DNA of 64,000 nucleotides from Ilex aquifolium (GCA_951799425.1 OX637402.1:19233844-19297843), one strand, 5' to 3'. Shown: positions 23,778 to 38,960, numbered from the stretch's first letter. Translations and numbers: made by a program. The notes: generated from the letters alone by a model not told the origin.

Positions 23778-25307
23778 TGGTTTCTTTAAGAGTTTGAGAT
23801 GGTAAATTTTAGAGTTAACTTGTTGAGCTAGATGGGGATCCCAATTGAGTAACATTACATACATGTATTTTAATTTATAGCTTCTCAATTTAATAATTAG
23901 TATAAATTGTTTTATTGTTCTTGTGAATCTTGATGCTGACAAAACTTGTCTGTGTTCTTGTTCGGATAGTATAATGTTTGCCCATTAGGTTTATACTATG
24001 GGGTTCATCTGTACCTTCTGTTCACTAAACTTTGTGGTGAAGTTTTCATGGTGTTTAATTTTGCAGAATTCTTGTTGGAATGTGAACTACAATTTGGATT
24101 GTAGGATGTCTATGTATTTGCTCCTTACCTTCCTTCAGCTTATCACCGGCAGTTTGTTGAGGGTTCTAAACTCAAGGATGACAACTAAACACGAGGGTTG
24201 GGCTCATTGCGGGACTTAACCCAACACATTATGACACGAGCTGATGACAGTCATGCACTGCCTGTGATATTTAGTTGTCAAACAGAATGATTTATCGATA
24301 GGGACCTCATTTTCTATGACTCTTTACAGATGGTATCTTTAAACTTGTGAGAACACAGACACTAGAACATCATATGGAACTTGGTGGGGGCTTGAACTCC
24401 CCACGTAAGGTTAATGAGATAGAAGGCTCGACCAGGCTATGACTGGACCAGGAAGCCAGTAGTAAAGATTGACATAATGGTTTGAAGTGTTTTAGAATGA
24501 CGTCTAGTCTGAAGCTGACTGGAAAGCTTGCAAGTAGAAGGGTGTATTTGGTGTGCATGTCAGTGAGAGATTGGTCTTGGTGTTATGGTGTCTTCATTAA
24601 TCACAGCACCCCTTGTTTTGCAGAAATGACAGGTACAACCACGATACATTGACAGTTTGTTTTTGAACATAAACACCATTCCTGAGCTTAAATTAGATGT
24701 AAAAGCTGAAAAACAGGGGAAAAGGATGGTATTCCCATTTTTGAGCGTATCTTAATCATCTGTTTCTCACGATCCACGACTAGCCGGATTCAAGTCCACA
24801 AAACAGGTTGTTTCGGTCATTCAGGAGGTCCACCAGCACAGTGTATCTCTGGATATGTTCCAATATTTCACTGCAGGGTCGAACCAAGTTATAACTCTAG
24901 TGGTACAACAGATGTTGATCTGTTGTTACTCGGAGGGATGATCTTATGGTGGTCTTGATATTCGACCTACCAGCCCTTGTTCTTATACGGCGGCGGCTTT
25001 GTTAGAATCTTTGCCATTAAATTAGTAGCAATAAACTTGATAAATTTAGTCTAAATAGTATTATTGAAAATCAAAAGGGGATAATAATTATTATTATTAT
25101 CATCATCATCATCATCATAATCACTGCTCTCTCCTATTGCTCTCTCTTGATTAGATATAACAAACATGATTTTAAGCATAATAGTGGGGGATTATTCCAT
25201 CATTACACTGCAAGGATTTGAGGAGGAAACACCCACCAAGTCTTCCAACTAAAAGCTACAATGTTAGAAATCAATCCATGATCTCTATGTCATCTAACAA
25301 GAATCAC
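23778..25307. other. Convergent intergenic region
   Basis: Lies between the 3' ends of the synthetase (plus) and RSS3-like (minus) genes and must hold both 3' UTRs and termination sites. Contains an ATT/ATC microsatellite at about 25085-25120. No other gene is seen. Confidence 0.5.
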
Positions 25308-26731
25308 TTAATATGAGTTGTTAGGCCCACTGCTAGTTACATTCAGATCATGGTGATAAGTAAAAGGCTGATGATGATGTTGATAAGATGGAATTGAACT
25401 ACTGCTCTCACCTAGTATATCTCTACCATGCCTATCCTCCTCATCAGCCTCTTCCTTGGCCACTTTCTCCATCCCCACCATCAGTTCCATGGGCTTCATG
25501 GATGAGATATATGGTGGCTGAGCCTCACAGTATGCTGATGCAGGGGCTGAAGACGCCGGTACGACTGAAGGGAGTTTTGAGAGGAGGGCTTCAAGGCTGC
25601 TCATGGAGGGAGTTATCCTCATGGGCTGATTGAATTGATCATAGAACTCTGTTGGTGGTGCTACTGCTAGGTTGTCTTGGAAGTGCCATGATTCTGGTGC
25701 AGTGTACCCATCTGTCCTGAAGGGATATGCCGATGATGATGGGTGTGGCAATAGCACTCCAGGGATGTTTTCAATATAGCCGAACTTCTTTCTTAGTAGA
25801 ACAACATAACTCAGGTCCTCAACAACCTTGAACGCCATGAATTAATAAGGGAAAGTTGTAAATTAGTATTACTGATTGAAAATTGAGCCATCAAAGTTGT
25901 TTCTTTAGACACGGAATGTAAATATGCACACATTTGACCATCTCTAGACTTCACATTGGTTGGAATTCTCGTGCACTGGACTGAAGTCAAGATTGAGCAC
26001 CGTGTGCGTGCGTGTGTGTCCGAGAGAGAGAGAGAAAGAGAGAGAGGAACCTTGTGAACTGCTCCCAACTGAATGACACCTTCTCTAACTGCAATCAAAG
26101 CTATAGTCTGCAAGCAAGATATGTGAGCCAGCCTGGTGAACTGGATCTATCTAAAATCATGAGAGTTTGATAGCTATACGTGTTGTCCATACCTTTATAC
26201 CTGACTGGAATTGGGCCTCCCAGGTCCTAGGATGCTGTTGAAGAAAACATTCCGTGAGGATCAGACAGTAGGTTCTTTTTTTCTTTATGTAAAGATGAAA
26301 CTTAACATGAAATCATGAAATTGAGTTAGCATGGCTAAGAGATTTGCTTACAGATTCAGCTGAGGTGTGCCATGCAGACAAGAAGTTGATTTCTTGATCA
26401 TTTGGTTCTTTATAGATCCACTTATGACTATGATCTGCAGCTACTTTTCCAATTAAACTGCCAATAAAACCAATCCAGCTTGGACCTTGGAGACCTATCT
26501 GAATCATTAAACAAAGTAAGAAATGGTTATCCCCACTTACCCTTCACCATAATTGTAGATTTCATGTGACATCTTGAAGAACAGCTCTGGTTGCAATCCT
26601 TGATAGTGTTGGTATTCACAGTTTCCATAAACCGACGAGCCCGGACAATCTCCATTGTTGATCTCAGCAGTTGAGGCTGCAAAGTTGCAGAAACCATCTT
26701 CCCAAACCAATATCCTGTAATACCCACATAT

Positions 26732-26772
<41 letters not shown>

Positions 26773-27132
26773 ATTAACTTCTAGATACAAATGCATGGAA
26801 GTTTTCCATCTGATCATTGGATCAAAAGCAATACCAGTTCCTCCTGTTTCCTCTTGACCTGTCAAATGCTCCTCCTTGGCTATCCCATCTAAAAGAAAGA
26901 CAAGAATTACATTAGGAAACATCAAATCTATAGGTTTAATCCCAAATTTGTAGCACACAAATTTTCTCTCCTAAAATTTAGGTTATTCACTTTACTTGGG
27001 TGGTGGGTAGTTCCTAGGCAAGATCCTCCAAAAGACTGCATACACCCATTGGGAGTTTTCATGAATGCACAAGCTTCTGAGTGTGTGCTGAAGGAGATGA
27101 GTAACTGCTAAAGGATTGAGTTGTTCCTCCAT
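25308..27132 (-). CDS. RICE SALT SENSITIVE 3-like protein (bHLH-MYC_N domain)
   Basis: Seven exons on the minus strand: 27132-26996, 26888-26835, 26714-26541, 26457-26352, 26234-26193, 26107-26051 and 25826-25308. All introns are GT-AG and the joined frame is open for 362 aa. The N-terminal half is the bHLH-MYC_N fold: WVYAVFWRILPRNYPPPKW, ELFFKMSHEIYNYGEG, GKVAADHSHKWIYK, TWEAQFQSGIKTIALIAV and VVLLRKKFGYIENIPGVLLP. The C-terminal 120 residues are low-complexity. There is no bHLH domain, as in rice RSS3. RSS3 acts in the nucleus with JAZ repressors and class-C bHLH factors to tune jasmonate-responsive genes; the same role here is inferred. The start is the first ATG before the family's conserved N-terminus. 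Intron 3 carries a (GA)n repeat (about 26735-26768). Confidence 0.93.
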
Positions 27133-27215
27133 TAGTCCTTTCACTGAGAGGCTCTCTCTCTCTCTCTCACTCTTCTATCCTTGAAAGAAGTAAAAACCCA
27201 ACATCCTTTTCCCCC

Positions 27216-27223
27216 TTTATATA
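27216..27223 (-). promoter_or_regulatory. TATA box of the RSS3-like gene
   Basis: TATATAAA on the coding strand, about 85-90 bp upstream of the start codon. This spacing allows transcription to begin near 27190 with a leader of about 60 nt. CT repeats (27151-27168) fall in that leader. Confidence 0.6.
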
Positions 27224-27253
27224 AGGCTACCAACAACGAAATCTCACATTTAT

Positions 27254-27254
<1 letters not shown>

Positions 27255-27284
<30 letters not shown>
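27255..27284. repeat. 30-nt C (G on coding strand) homopolymer
   Basis: Thirty consecutive C residues on the plus strand, followed by (CT)n. On the coding strand of the RSS3-like gene this is G30, about 30 bp upstream of the TATA box. Such a run can form a G-quadruplex and is also a typical place for sequencing length error. Confidence 0.9.
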
Positions 27285-27286
<2 letters not shown>

Positions 27287-27299
27287 TCTCTCTCGTTTA

Positions 27300-28918
27300 G
27301 TCATGCTTTGAGGCCTCTCCATTCAAAACTACCACTACTTTAATCCTCCTCCAACCAAGTCATAAGTTATCAGTAGGACCAAACCTTATTATTCTACATA
27401 CATCATGAGTAGATACTCTGAGTCTCCATTTCATTAAAGACCCATAACTTTTTTCTCTCTAGGACTCCAACCCCAAGGCCTTACTTTCTTACCATTCTGA
27501 TCCTGACACATTACCACTCATATCAATCCCAGGAAATTTTTACCCTCCCCCACCTCCTTCCAAATTCATGAATTCAATTATTAATATAGAAAACAAAACT
27601 TGCAGTCCAATTTATTTTTCTTCATAGACTTGTTTAATTGTTTCCAGTTAAAATCCATACTCCCTTAGGGCCACTTACACAAGGAGCCAAGGTTGCACAC
27701 AGGGGAGCTTTTGACACTTTGCTCTCCAAAAACAATGGCACTGCGTTATGAAAATACTGCAATTTGTAAAGAATTTTTTCTATTTACAATTGTAGGGTAC
27801 ATCTACAATTTTTATGATTTAAACTTGCAAGGAATCAACAATTCTAGTACTTGTATCTGTCACAATCTATCTCTGTCTACTTGTGCCAAGTAGTACCCAA
27901 TTGCAGGCCAAATGTCCAAGAATTGTCTTGGTGACAAGTTCTAGTCACTACTTTAGATCAAATTAATACAAGTATACACTTATATCTAATATACTTTAAA
28001 ACAAGGAATAATTGTACGTTTACCCCATTCGCCGTCCACGTTCTCATCATGCAAATAAGAGGAGAGTTTGTATCCTATATCAAAAGTTTAGGGTCGTCTA
28101 ATGCTAGTTTATATTGTTGAGGGGAGTCTTCCCTCATTACCAACTGATTTTTGAGTTGGATGCTTTAACATGAGAAAACAAAAAACGACATGATTGTCGT
28201 TTGTTTTGTTGACCAATTCAAGTTGTTAGCCTATTTTATCGACAGATGAAGACAGTTTGGAGCCGCATTGGTATCATGTAGACTCAATGTAGGATCTTCT
28301 GCTCAAACCAGTTTAAGTGCAACTGTTCAAGTTTTCAGGACTACTGGTCCTTTAATATGCCAGCAGGTAGATTATGCAATTTCAATCAGAAAAAAGCTGT
28401 GGGCCAAGTGGGTTTGGTGCATTATAGGGCAAATGCAAATTATGTAAAGTATAATTGCACAATGTCCTACAAAAGTTTTGTACATTTACAAGTTTACACA
28501 TCATTTTAAGATACTGATATATCAGAGGTACACAAATAGGACACAATTGGCAGTGTAGTCGCCTAGAGTAGTCCGATTATCCCAGTGTACTTTTCTCTTT
28601 TAAATAACTTCTACCATGTAAATTCCACAGTTCTACACGCTAGAAAAAAAATGTGTTGAAGATTGGGTCGGGTCTTCGTGTTGTGTCGTATTACTTTATT
28701 TCCTTGCATTTTAGTTATACTTAATCTTTTTGGGTTGTGATAGATGTATATGGTCTTTTATTTTCAGAGTAGGTTGAGCTTGAGTAATTCTCTTTGGGGA
28801 TTGCTTTTTTCTGTGTGTCCTTCGGGGTGTCTTTGAACACGGTAATTTCTTTGTTTATAAAAATACATCAAGTATTTCTCATCAGTTCATTCAGAAATGA
28901 AAAAGGGATTATAATCTT

Positions 28919-28957
<39 letters not shown>

Positions 28958-29888
28958 ATGTAAGTATGTAGGTGTGTGTGTGTGTGATCGCACCATGCAA
29001 GTGTGTTAATTACATGATGACTAAAAGAAGCTAGGTCTGAGTCTCAGTGCTTTTTTCATTTCGACCATCCTGACACCAAGGAGTTTGGCAGGCCATAATG
29101 GTCTTCTCTCTTTGACCGTTCATCAACAAGAAACTGTACTCTCATTTAAAAGTGAAAAATTATCAAAAAAAGTTTACACTATAACCCAGCATTTGTGTCC
29201 TCCATTTCTTGACAGTGACAGATATTGCTATCTCCATTATTTTCTCTCTGGCTTCTTCTAAGAAAAGCAACACCATTTCAGAGAGAGAGAGAGAGGATAA
29301 ATTAATGGGGTTCCGTTATTGGAGTAATAAATTTTGTTGTGATGGTTGTGCAAGAATGTACGACCCCTAAGGGAAGAGTAAAAGGGTGGAGTTTGGAGGA
29401 TAGTCTGAGTCTGAGGCAGTGATGTAAGCAAATGGAGTGTGTGGTGTTTGGTATGAAATTGAATGAGGCCTGTATTTATTGAAAGATAGTGATGGTGGTG
29501 GTGATGGTTGTACTGGAATTTATTATCTTGGGATTTTGTTGTTGCTAATGAGACTTGTTTGAGAATTTTTATTGTATGGAATGACATGTGATCAGTGATA
29601 AGGAATGGAAGAAGTTGGTATGGTGGAGAGAGAGAGAGAGAGAGAGTGGTCTTTGGTCAAGATAACGAAGTGTAATATGCCCCATCCCTTTCCTCCATTA
29701 AGGAAGTGGAATCTCTGACCTTCCCATCCTTCCCAATCCCCCATGTCTCATATTTTTCATTTCATTTTTTTTTTCTGGTAAGTCTCATATTTTTCATTTC
29801 TTTCATCCAATAACTGAATAAAAAAAAAACTGAATAAAGTAGCCAAATAATTATTTGTAAAACAGTAGAATTGGTGCTGCTGCTGCTC

Positions 29889-29920
<32 letters not shown>

Positions 29921-32900
29921 ACTTTGTTTGTGGAAAAAAGGGTGGGGAGTAAAGAAGAGCGTTCGAGACCACCCAATAAATCCTTACTGGTAGAATCCTG
30001 AGGCCTTTGACCGTATCCGTTACTTATCTCGGGAACGAACTTAACTAGGCTAACATAACGGTTAACCACGGAACTCTCTCTCTCATTTATACATATGTAT
30101 TTCATTTACCAACATAAGAATCTAGATATGATAGGTTGTACAAGAGACCCACAAAAAAAATACTAAAATGAAACACGAAAATATAGAACATGAATTTACT
30201 GAACAAAGATGAAAAATATTACAAGAGACCAAATTTACCAAACTATCTTAAATTGATATTTTTATAGTTATCAAATACCGTTTTCAAATATAATTGAATT
30301 TTCGAAATCATGAAGATAGTAGACTTTCAAAACACCACCAGCCTTATATTTGGTGGAAATATGAGAAAGGGTCCCAAAACATTTGCCTAATGACCCAACC
30401 TTTTGCTCTATGAACCAAGACTCATGAATTTTTTAACTAAAATTTATCTGGTTTTATGTCAGAATGAAGGATCAACACTTTATTTCGGAACGGTCGAAAC
30501 ATTTCCATTTTTAAGGAGACCGAAAACAATCAGTGATTGAATCGAAATTCTGATGTTTCGAGATGTTTTATAATATTTCGAGACGTTTCAAGATGTTTCG
30601 ACACATTTCCACCAATATTTAAAAAAATTTCGAGATTTTTTCAAGATATTTTGACCAATATCTCGAAATATTTTGTAAATAAACACTTAATTTTTTTTTT
30701 TTTCAGTTTCCATTCTGTATTCAAAGTATTTTCGAAATATTTTCGAAACGTTTCTATTTCTTAGATGATTGAAAAAATAGATGGAAATGAAATTTTGATC
30801 TTTGATTGAAATGGATGCGCAATCCCAAAAAAAGAAAGAAAAAAAGAAAGATATACATAACATGATAATTATTGATTCGGACAATGAAACATAACATCCA
30901 ATAATGCATGCCACGAGGGAGGCAAATCTCACTTTCCTGCCCATCAATTCCAACATAATCTTCTCACGACAAAGCATCAAGTTTTTTTTATTTGTTTTTC
31001 TATTATATAAATGATTTGGAATGTTTGACATCGATTCATACTATATAATCTATATATGGACATGAATAAAATAAATGCCTTTTTGTTTTAAATAAAAGAA
31101 AAAGACAGGCTAGACCTCAATTAATTAGTTTGAGCTGAAAAAGGTTGGTAATTAGGGTATTGGGTCATGATCATGTCCAAAGGTATGAATTTCAGTGTTT
31201 CTTGGGGGTGATAAAGTTGGCAACTCCTATGAACAAAATGATACGTTTCTAACCTCAAGTTGCAATGGATATTTAAAAATGAACTCTTCAATTCCCAATA
31301 CCATTCCGATTCCTTTAGAAACTGAGATTTAACATTCAAACCATGCACGCATGAATGGGGATGCATGTTTATTGATGTATTATTATCTTTGTCTAGGGTT
31401 GGATTTGGAGTGATCGCAAATACTTAATCATTCAGCCGAAGATCGACGAGATCGTGGTTCAGATGCATAAAATCAAAGAAATCTCGGATCCCTTCTCTCA
31501 AACCAACAAAAAGATATTGAAGAAGATTATGCGCGATCAGACATGAAAAAATGTAAAATGAAAAAATAATATAAGAGCAACACGGAAGCAGAACTAAATT
31601 TGTATTTATTTTTTTTCAATTAAGATGGGACGATGCTTTGAATCAAAGAATGAACAATAATATTAAGGTATATTGTCTCCTGCTTAGAGTGAGAAACCCA
31701 AGAAAAATTACTATATCCTCTATTAAAAGAAGAAAAATGAGTCTGCATATAATGCTTATTCTTTTTGAATTTACCTCTTACTGAATTCATCTTATTGTTT
31801 AAAATTGGGTTTCAAAATAAAGGTAAAATTGCATACGACTACGACCATTAAATAGTTAAGTTGATCACGAGACGATGGCAAAATCTCACCCATGGCTACT
31901 GTTCAAAACTGAGTAGTACTTGGTGTGGATTTGTGGATGTGTTTTGAATCGGGTAGTATATCTTTTTTTTTTGAATTAATAGAAATATTTGTGCGACGAA
32001 CAATAAAACTAACGAGGCTTATTTAAAAGTTTACTTCTTTCTTATCTTCTTCCTCTCCTTTCTCACTACCTCCACCACCTTGTTTTTGTAAATTTGTCTT
32101 AAGAGTAAAGAAGTACTGATATAGCGTAAGGATGTAACACTAGGAGAGCATATGCCATGCATTTCTACAGTATCGATACTGACAATAATTCACAGTGTGT
32201 GCTTAGGTCAATAATGCATGATAATGACGATAATGGCCTATTGTGGTCCATGCTATTATGACCTAATTACGTTCAATGACGTTTCAAATAGATTATATTA
32301 TATTACCGGAATTGATTACGGTGTGGAAGAATTTTTTTTTAGTCCGTTACCTTCAAATTTTACTTAGTTTAAGGGTGTTTTTATAATTTTTGTGGGTATT
32401 TTTATAACAAAAAGATTTATGGTTTTTTTGGGTGTTTTTATCATTATTTTGGTATCGAAGAAAAAGTGGTAAAAGTAATTACCACAATACTGATAAAAAC
32501 ACTCACAATATTGATAAAAAAAAACTTACAAAAATGATAAATGTCGATACGGTTCCGATTTTTTTTCCCCAATATTGTAGTCAAGTCCTTATATTACCAC
32601 TTAGATGGTGTCAAGGTAGAAGGGCTTCAAAATTTTTGAATCTCATTTAGTCGTTTGGGTCTTAAATTTTCTTAAGTACTTTGGTAAATTATGGTCGAGA
32701 TAGTATCGTAGACTTTTCGTAGAGAGAACTAAATACTTCAAAAGAGAAAAAAGGTAGTACATAGTTGAGGAACACTATTAAAAAGATGAACAATGCTTTG
32801 TAGGGAAGGAATGCCCTCTAGGATAAAGTCAAGCTATTTCCTTTAGATAGCTAGTTTGGCTTAGTGGAAGGTAGGGTTTGTCTAAGAAGAATATTGGAAA

Positions 32901-33293
32901 CCACGTTTCAAAGAGCTGGATACCATTTTGATCATGAATCTAGCTAACCCTCACCAAGTAAAAATAATGTGTTTGAAGTGTGAAAGGAGACAAATGATAT
33001 AGGAGATTTAGAGTACAACTCCAAATGCCCTACAGCACAATACCTTAGCCACAATCCCCATAATAGAAATGGTGTGCGTGTGCACGATCATAAATAGTAA
33101 GTTGTTGAAGAGTGTATAACTTAAATATTTAAATTCAATATGTTCCTTCACGTGCGACTTAAATTTTAGGTTTTGCACACATACGTCTTCTTAATTATTA
33201 GAGCGGTGGTGAAATTCGAATATGTGAGCTTCTATTATGATAGAATGGTGCCAAAACCTTTCAAAATTTTTTTTACCTTCCGAAAAAAGTGTT
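27300..33293. other. Long intergenic region; no gene supported
   Basis: No exon series is recognised. Simple repeats: (CT/TG)n at 28923-28985, (GA)n at 29280-29295 and 29625-29647, (CT)n at 29887-29920. A minus-strand open frame at 29258-29587 (109 codons, His-rich) has no family resemblance and ends in CT-repeat sequence, so it is not called. Around 30500-30780 the words TTTCGAGATGTTTC and GAAACATTTC recur in both orientations, suggesting a worn DNA transposon. Confidence 0.45.
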
Positions 33294-33540
33294 ATGATTT
33301 GTGTGCGATCAACAATAAAACAAACAGAAAAATTAGAAGATGAACACAAGAATTTACGTGGTTCGATAACTTGCCTACATCCACGAGAGAGCAGCCTTGT
33401 TTTTATTCCACACTAAAAATAGGATTACAATTTAATATATATAGGTTACAACCCTAAATAGAGAAAATTTTGAAGGCACGTGCGGCTCTCTTAGTGTACC
33501 TCTCCATATATTGAATACGAGTCACCTATTCTAACAAAAA
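33294..33540. repeat. Worn LTR-retrotransposon-like segment
   Basis: Contains the string TTTACGTGGTTCGATAACTT followed by CTACATCCACGAGAG, a motif common in plant LTR retrotransposon ends and flanks. No paired LTR, PBS or coding domain is visible, so this is a resemblance only. Confidence 0.3.
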
Positions 33541-34541
33541 GCATGGCGTCAAACCACAATTTTAAGTTATTAAAGTAGGTGTAATTAAGTCAATATTTAT
33601 AGAGAAAAAACGCTGCTATTTTTGACATTCCTCTCTGTGAAAAACTCCAAGGCATCACGTGAAGGCATTGCGGGCCAAGAAACAGCTATTGTGTATCAAT
33701 CCAAAAAAACAAAAAGAAAGAAAAGGAAAGGAAAAAGAGAGAAAGATAGTCAGTCACCTTTCTCTAACCCTTTTCCTCTCTGTAAAGGCTTTTCCGAAAG
33801 GTGTAAAACAAGGCTTTTCAATTACAAGTTAATGCTCAGTAAATATTTTCTTATAGAGTTATGGTGATCAAATCATCTTTCAAAATCACCCACTAATCTA
33901 TTGGATCATCTAGTGTACATATCGTGTTATTGAGGTGCCAATATCATAGAACTCGAGTTACAAGCTTATATTACAAAGATTACTCGTCTATGTTGATATA
34001 ATTCTATTAATAAGGTTGTGTAAATCTGACTTTCGTTGGACTCTGTATTGACAACAGTCTCGTAGATTGAATCACCCTTTTTAACTTGTTGGTCATGTAT
34101 CAATGAAAAATTTACAATACCCACTTAGTATCTATCCTTTATGACCTAATGAGAGAACTTTTTTACAATTTAATAGGGTCTAAAAATTAGAATTGATTCC
34201 AAAATTTTTCCTGAATCGATTCTAATTTGATGTCGTTAAATCGTGACTTCGACCGTTTGAGGTATGATTTTCAATATGGTATTGAAGGTTTTTTTGATAT
34301 CCAAACGTATCCCTATAATCAAGTAGGAGATGGTGAGCATTGCGTTTAGGCCAATATGCTAGAATAACATGGTACAAATTCTTGTTAAAATGTGAAACTT
34401 CAAAGGAAAATCCTTCAAATAATTATCACAATTTCTTGTCTGCAGAGGAAGCCAAAGTCAATTGAGATTGGAAGAACAAGATTGAATAAGAGCTTGAGTT
34501 TATAAATAACATGCTTTACTCAATGACACCATGGAAAATGG
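33541..34541. other. Intergenic; nothing recognised
   Basis: AT-rich. A short plus-strand frame at 33622-33867 is lysine-rich low-complexity and is not called. Confidence 0.4.
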
Positions 34542-34752
34542 TAGGGGTGTCGATTCGTGGTGTCCTGTGACCCGCGTGCCGGTATTTTTGTGTCGTATTA
34601 TTGTTATTCATATCGTGTTCGTGTCAAGACTCACGAAAAAAAAATCTATTTAATATGTTCTTAGTGTCAAACATTAGTCAAGATCATTTATTATGTGTAT
34701 TTAATAATCGTTCATGTCAGATTCGTATCAACGAGTCAAACTCGACACCCTA
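34542..34752. mobile_element. hAT MITE, 211 bp
   Basis: Ends TAGGGGTGTCGA and TCGACACCCTA form inverted repeats. The flanks GAAAATGG (34534-34541) and CAAAATGG (34753-34760) match at 7 of 8 positions, fitting an aged 8-bp hAT duplication. The interior is AT-rich and non-coding. Confidence 0.78.
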
Positions 34753-36169
<1,417 letters not shown>

Positions 36170-36392
36170 AATTTTTTTTTTAGTTCAATGGTAAGGGATA
36201 TTCGGGTCCGCGCATCTCGACTAATCCCCTCTCCGGTCTGATCAAAGACAGACCATCCACGCTGGACTAGAGCATTCATGAGGGATAAATCTCTCGTGAC
36301 TTGGCCTCAAAGAGTTGACAAAATTCAAAATTATGACATTTAAATTTACAGTTCATTTCTGCTACAACTTGAGCTACCCATTGAGGTTAGAG
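36170..36392 (-). mobile_element. tRNA-derived SINE, family A, copy 2
   Basis: Minus-strand copy: an A-box-like GGGTAGCTCAAGTTG near its 5' end (about 36385), a body with CAGCGTGGATGG and GACCGGAGAGGGG, and a poly-A tail seen as the T run at 36172-36181. It sits about 70 bp from copy 3 in opposite orientation. Confidence 0.75.
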
Positions 36393-36459
36393 AGAACTAT
36401 TTTCCTCTATCCATCGAAGTGCATAACACCTTTGGGATAAATATAGTTACTCATTAATG

Positions 36460-36659
36460 TCAAGGTAGTTTAAGTAGTAATAGAGATTAATTGTAATTTC
36501 AGACATTTTGAGTTCGAATATTGATAACTCCTTTAGGCTAGTCCATGAAGGAATATCCTTATCCCTGCATAGATGGTCTCCCTTTGACCAAGTCGAAAAA
36601 AGAATTAATCGAAATATGTATAAACTAACTCAGACACTTATTGAACCAAAAAAAAAAAT
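36460..36659 (+). mobile_element. tRNA-derived SINE, family A, copy 3
   Basis: Plus-strand copy: A box GGTAGTTTAAGTAG, B box GAGTTCGAATATT, body GATGGTCTCCCTTTGACCAA and a 3' A run at 36649-36659. Head to head with copy 2. Confidence 0.75.
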
Positions 36660-36868
36660 AAAATGAAAGTTATCCATCACCATAACTGTGATCAATCTAC
36701 ATACATGAAGCAATGAAGTATAGCGTGCCATTGTCTAGGTGATGGCCGACATGACCTAACTGTGATCAATCCAGCGAGTTCGAGAGGGCCCTCTCTTTTT
36801 CTCTTTTCTTTGAGTCAGTAAGGAAAGGAAAGGGTACTTTGTACTAGAGCTAACTAGTTGCACCGAGT

Positions 36869-36907
<39 letters not shown>

Positions 36908-38225
36908 CATGGATTTTCAAAGGGTGGTGGATGTACTTCCATTGGAAACACATACACACACACACATATATATGCATGTTAAGTTATATACATATATATA
37001 TCTGTGTGTGTGTGTATGTACACATGCATAGGTTACAGTAATACAGGAAATAGTTAGGTAAAAAACGTAAGCATATGAACATATAGTAAGAACACATTCA
37101 TGCCTCTGCACACATATGCCTGTTAAGGTAGTTGTAAAATGGCAATTCTTTTGTGTTCATGCAGAAGGAAAATAGTACAAAAAAAACCACGTTTAAGTGA
37201 TGTAAAAACTGACAAATATGCCTTTGTCTCGATCTTTATATGCAATTATTGATTTTGCACTTTTTAACATCTCGAGTTAAGAATTCTCGTCACGTTTTTT
37301 CATTCACAATTTTATGTTATAGATTCCTCGTCGATTCTTCCTCTTCTTCCTTTTCTCTTTGGCATCTCTAGTCTATATATTATGATTTAAATGAGGGCTA
37401 AATATTTGAACTTTCAATAAATGTTATCCCACTATGAACTGAATGGATATCACAAGTTCAAGGCATGAAAAAGAAGGGATATTTGCAAGTATAGTAAGTA
37501 CACGCATATCTAATTATATTAGTAGAAACCCTGCAGTGAAAAAAATCTCATGCACTAGACTACTGCTTTATATTATGGTTAATTAGGGGTAATTCGTGCT
37601 TGAAGCCACGGGAGTGAAGATCCTAGGGAGAGAGAGAGAGAGTGAAGAGTGAGGAGAGGAAGGTAGAATTTAATGTGAATGGTTTTGAGAGAGATGTTGG
37701 TGGCCGTTGAATGAATCTATTTGAAATAGTCGGATGAATTTATTAAAGCATGTCATGTTTTATATTATAAATTTACAGTATAAAATAATTATAGTATAAT
37801 ATTACAGGGGAAAAAAGCAGTTTGATTCAATTTGGTAGGGATAGTGTGCATTAATCTAGATCTTGACCTCTAGAATGGATACAACTCGAAACATGGATTC
37901 ATTTGAAAGATGGTCTATCAGTGTAGGGCAGAGGAACTTTGGCATTTGGAACACAAGGTCAGTAATTCTAGTGAAATCCTTTATATTCATGTGATTAACT
38001 AATGTATTCCATACAATTTCAATACGGAGGAAAGTTAATACCCATAATAAAAATAATGGTATATTTATTTAAAAAAAACCATTAAGTAGTGAATGCGAAA
38101 TTATTAAAGTCTTTGTGATTTATGAGAGTAATTAAAAAAGTTGTTAAAGTCTTTGTGACTTTTGGGAGCAATTGAAAATGTGTGAAGTGAATATGACATG
38201 AAATGTTATTAATTCAAAATTAGTT
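36660..38225. other. Intergenic, microsatellite-rich
   Basis: (CT)n at 36871-36902, (AC)/(TA)/(TG) runs at 36950-37017 and (GA)n at 37628-37643. No gene is recognised. Confidence 0.5.
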
Positions 38226-38460
38226 ACTTTTGATTAAAGACACCAATCCAAATAATTACATCTTTTTATAAAGTCACCATTAACACATTTTGGTTAAAAA
38301 ACACCATTACAAATAGTCACAACTTTTCATAAAGTCATCATTAATATCTCTTGAACTAAAAGACATCATTTCAAATTGTTGTACATTTTTATAAAGTCAC
38401 AATTGATACCCTTTGGATTACAATGTACCATTACATATGGTTACACCTTTTATGAAAAAC
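38226..38460 (+). repeat. 60-bp tandem repeat, about four diverged copies
   Basis: Successive units carry a ...TTTTGATTAAAGACACCA... segment followed by ACATCTTTTTATAAAGTCAC, each about 60 bp. Units have drifted strongly. It lies immediately before the LTR-like promoter segment at 38461-38960. Confidence 0.6.
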
Positions 38461-38960
38461 CACCAGGGAGTCCATAAATAGGTGATTTCTTGCACTCTCA
38501 AAATATACCATTTAACAATTCAAAAATTGTTATCTCATTCTAGTTCTCTCAATTATCCAAAATACTAAATTAAGTATTAAGTCTTTCTTCTTCTCTCTCT
38601 CTTTGCATATTACTGCATTATTATTTCAAATTCGGTTCAAGTATAAACAGAGAATTGTGTTCGTTGGAGTCTTGAAGATTGAAGAATTGCATCTTCAAGA
38701 ACGAAATCCGTTCTATCTTGGGAGACAGTTGCTTATTAACCTTAAGCACCGATAGGGAGCAAATTTGTCTTAAGAAAACTGTGATTACACCGGGCTCGGA
38801 TTATTGTTTTTATTATTGGATTTTTGGTTTCTGATTTTCTGAATTTTACTATTCGTGTTGTTCTGTGTCAATGTAAGTGCACTAGTTTTGATTTCTAGAC
38901 ATTCTGTTTAGATTAGTGCATAAGTTATACTTTATACAATTTAATATAATCTAATTATAT
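38461..38960 (+). repeat. Possible LTR-like segment
   Basis: A TATA-like CATAAATAGG (38474-38483) is followed by a transcribed-leader-like stretch and the string TCTTGGGAGACAGTTGCTTA near 38716. This resembles the R/U5 part of a plant LTR retrotransposon. No second copy is seen in the window, so the call is tentative. Confidence 0.3.

Noticed and set aside
29258-29587. 109-codon His-rich minus-strand frame
   Set aside because: No family, a simple-repeat C-terminus and no supporting splice or promoter signals. It could be a non-coding transcript but nothing shows it.
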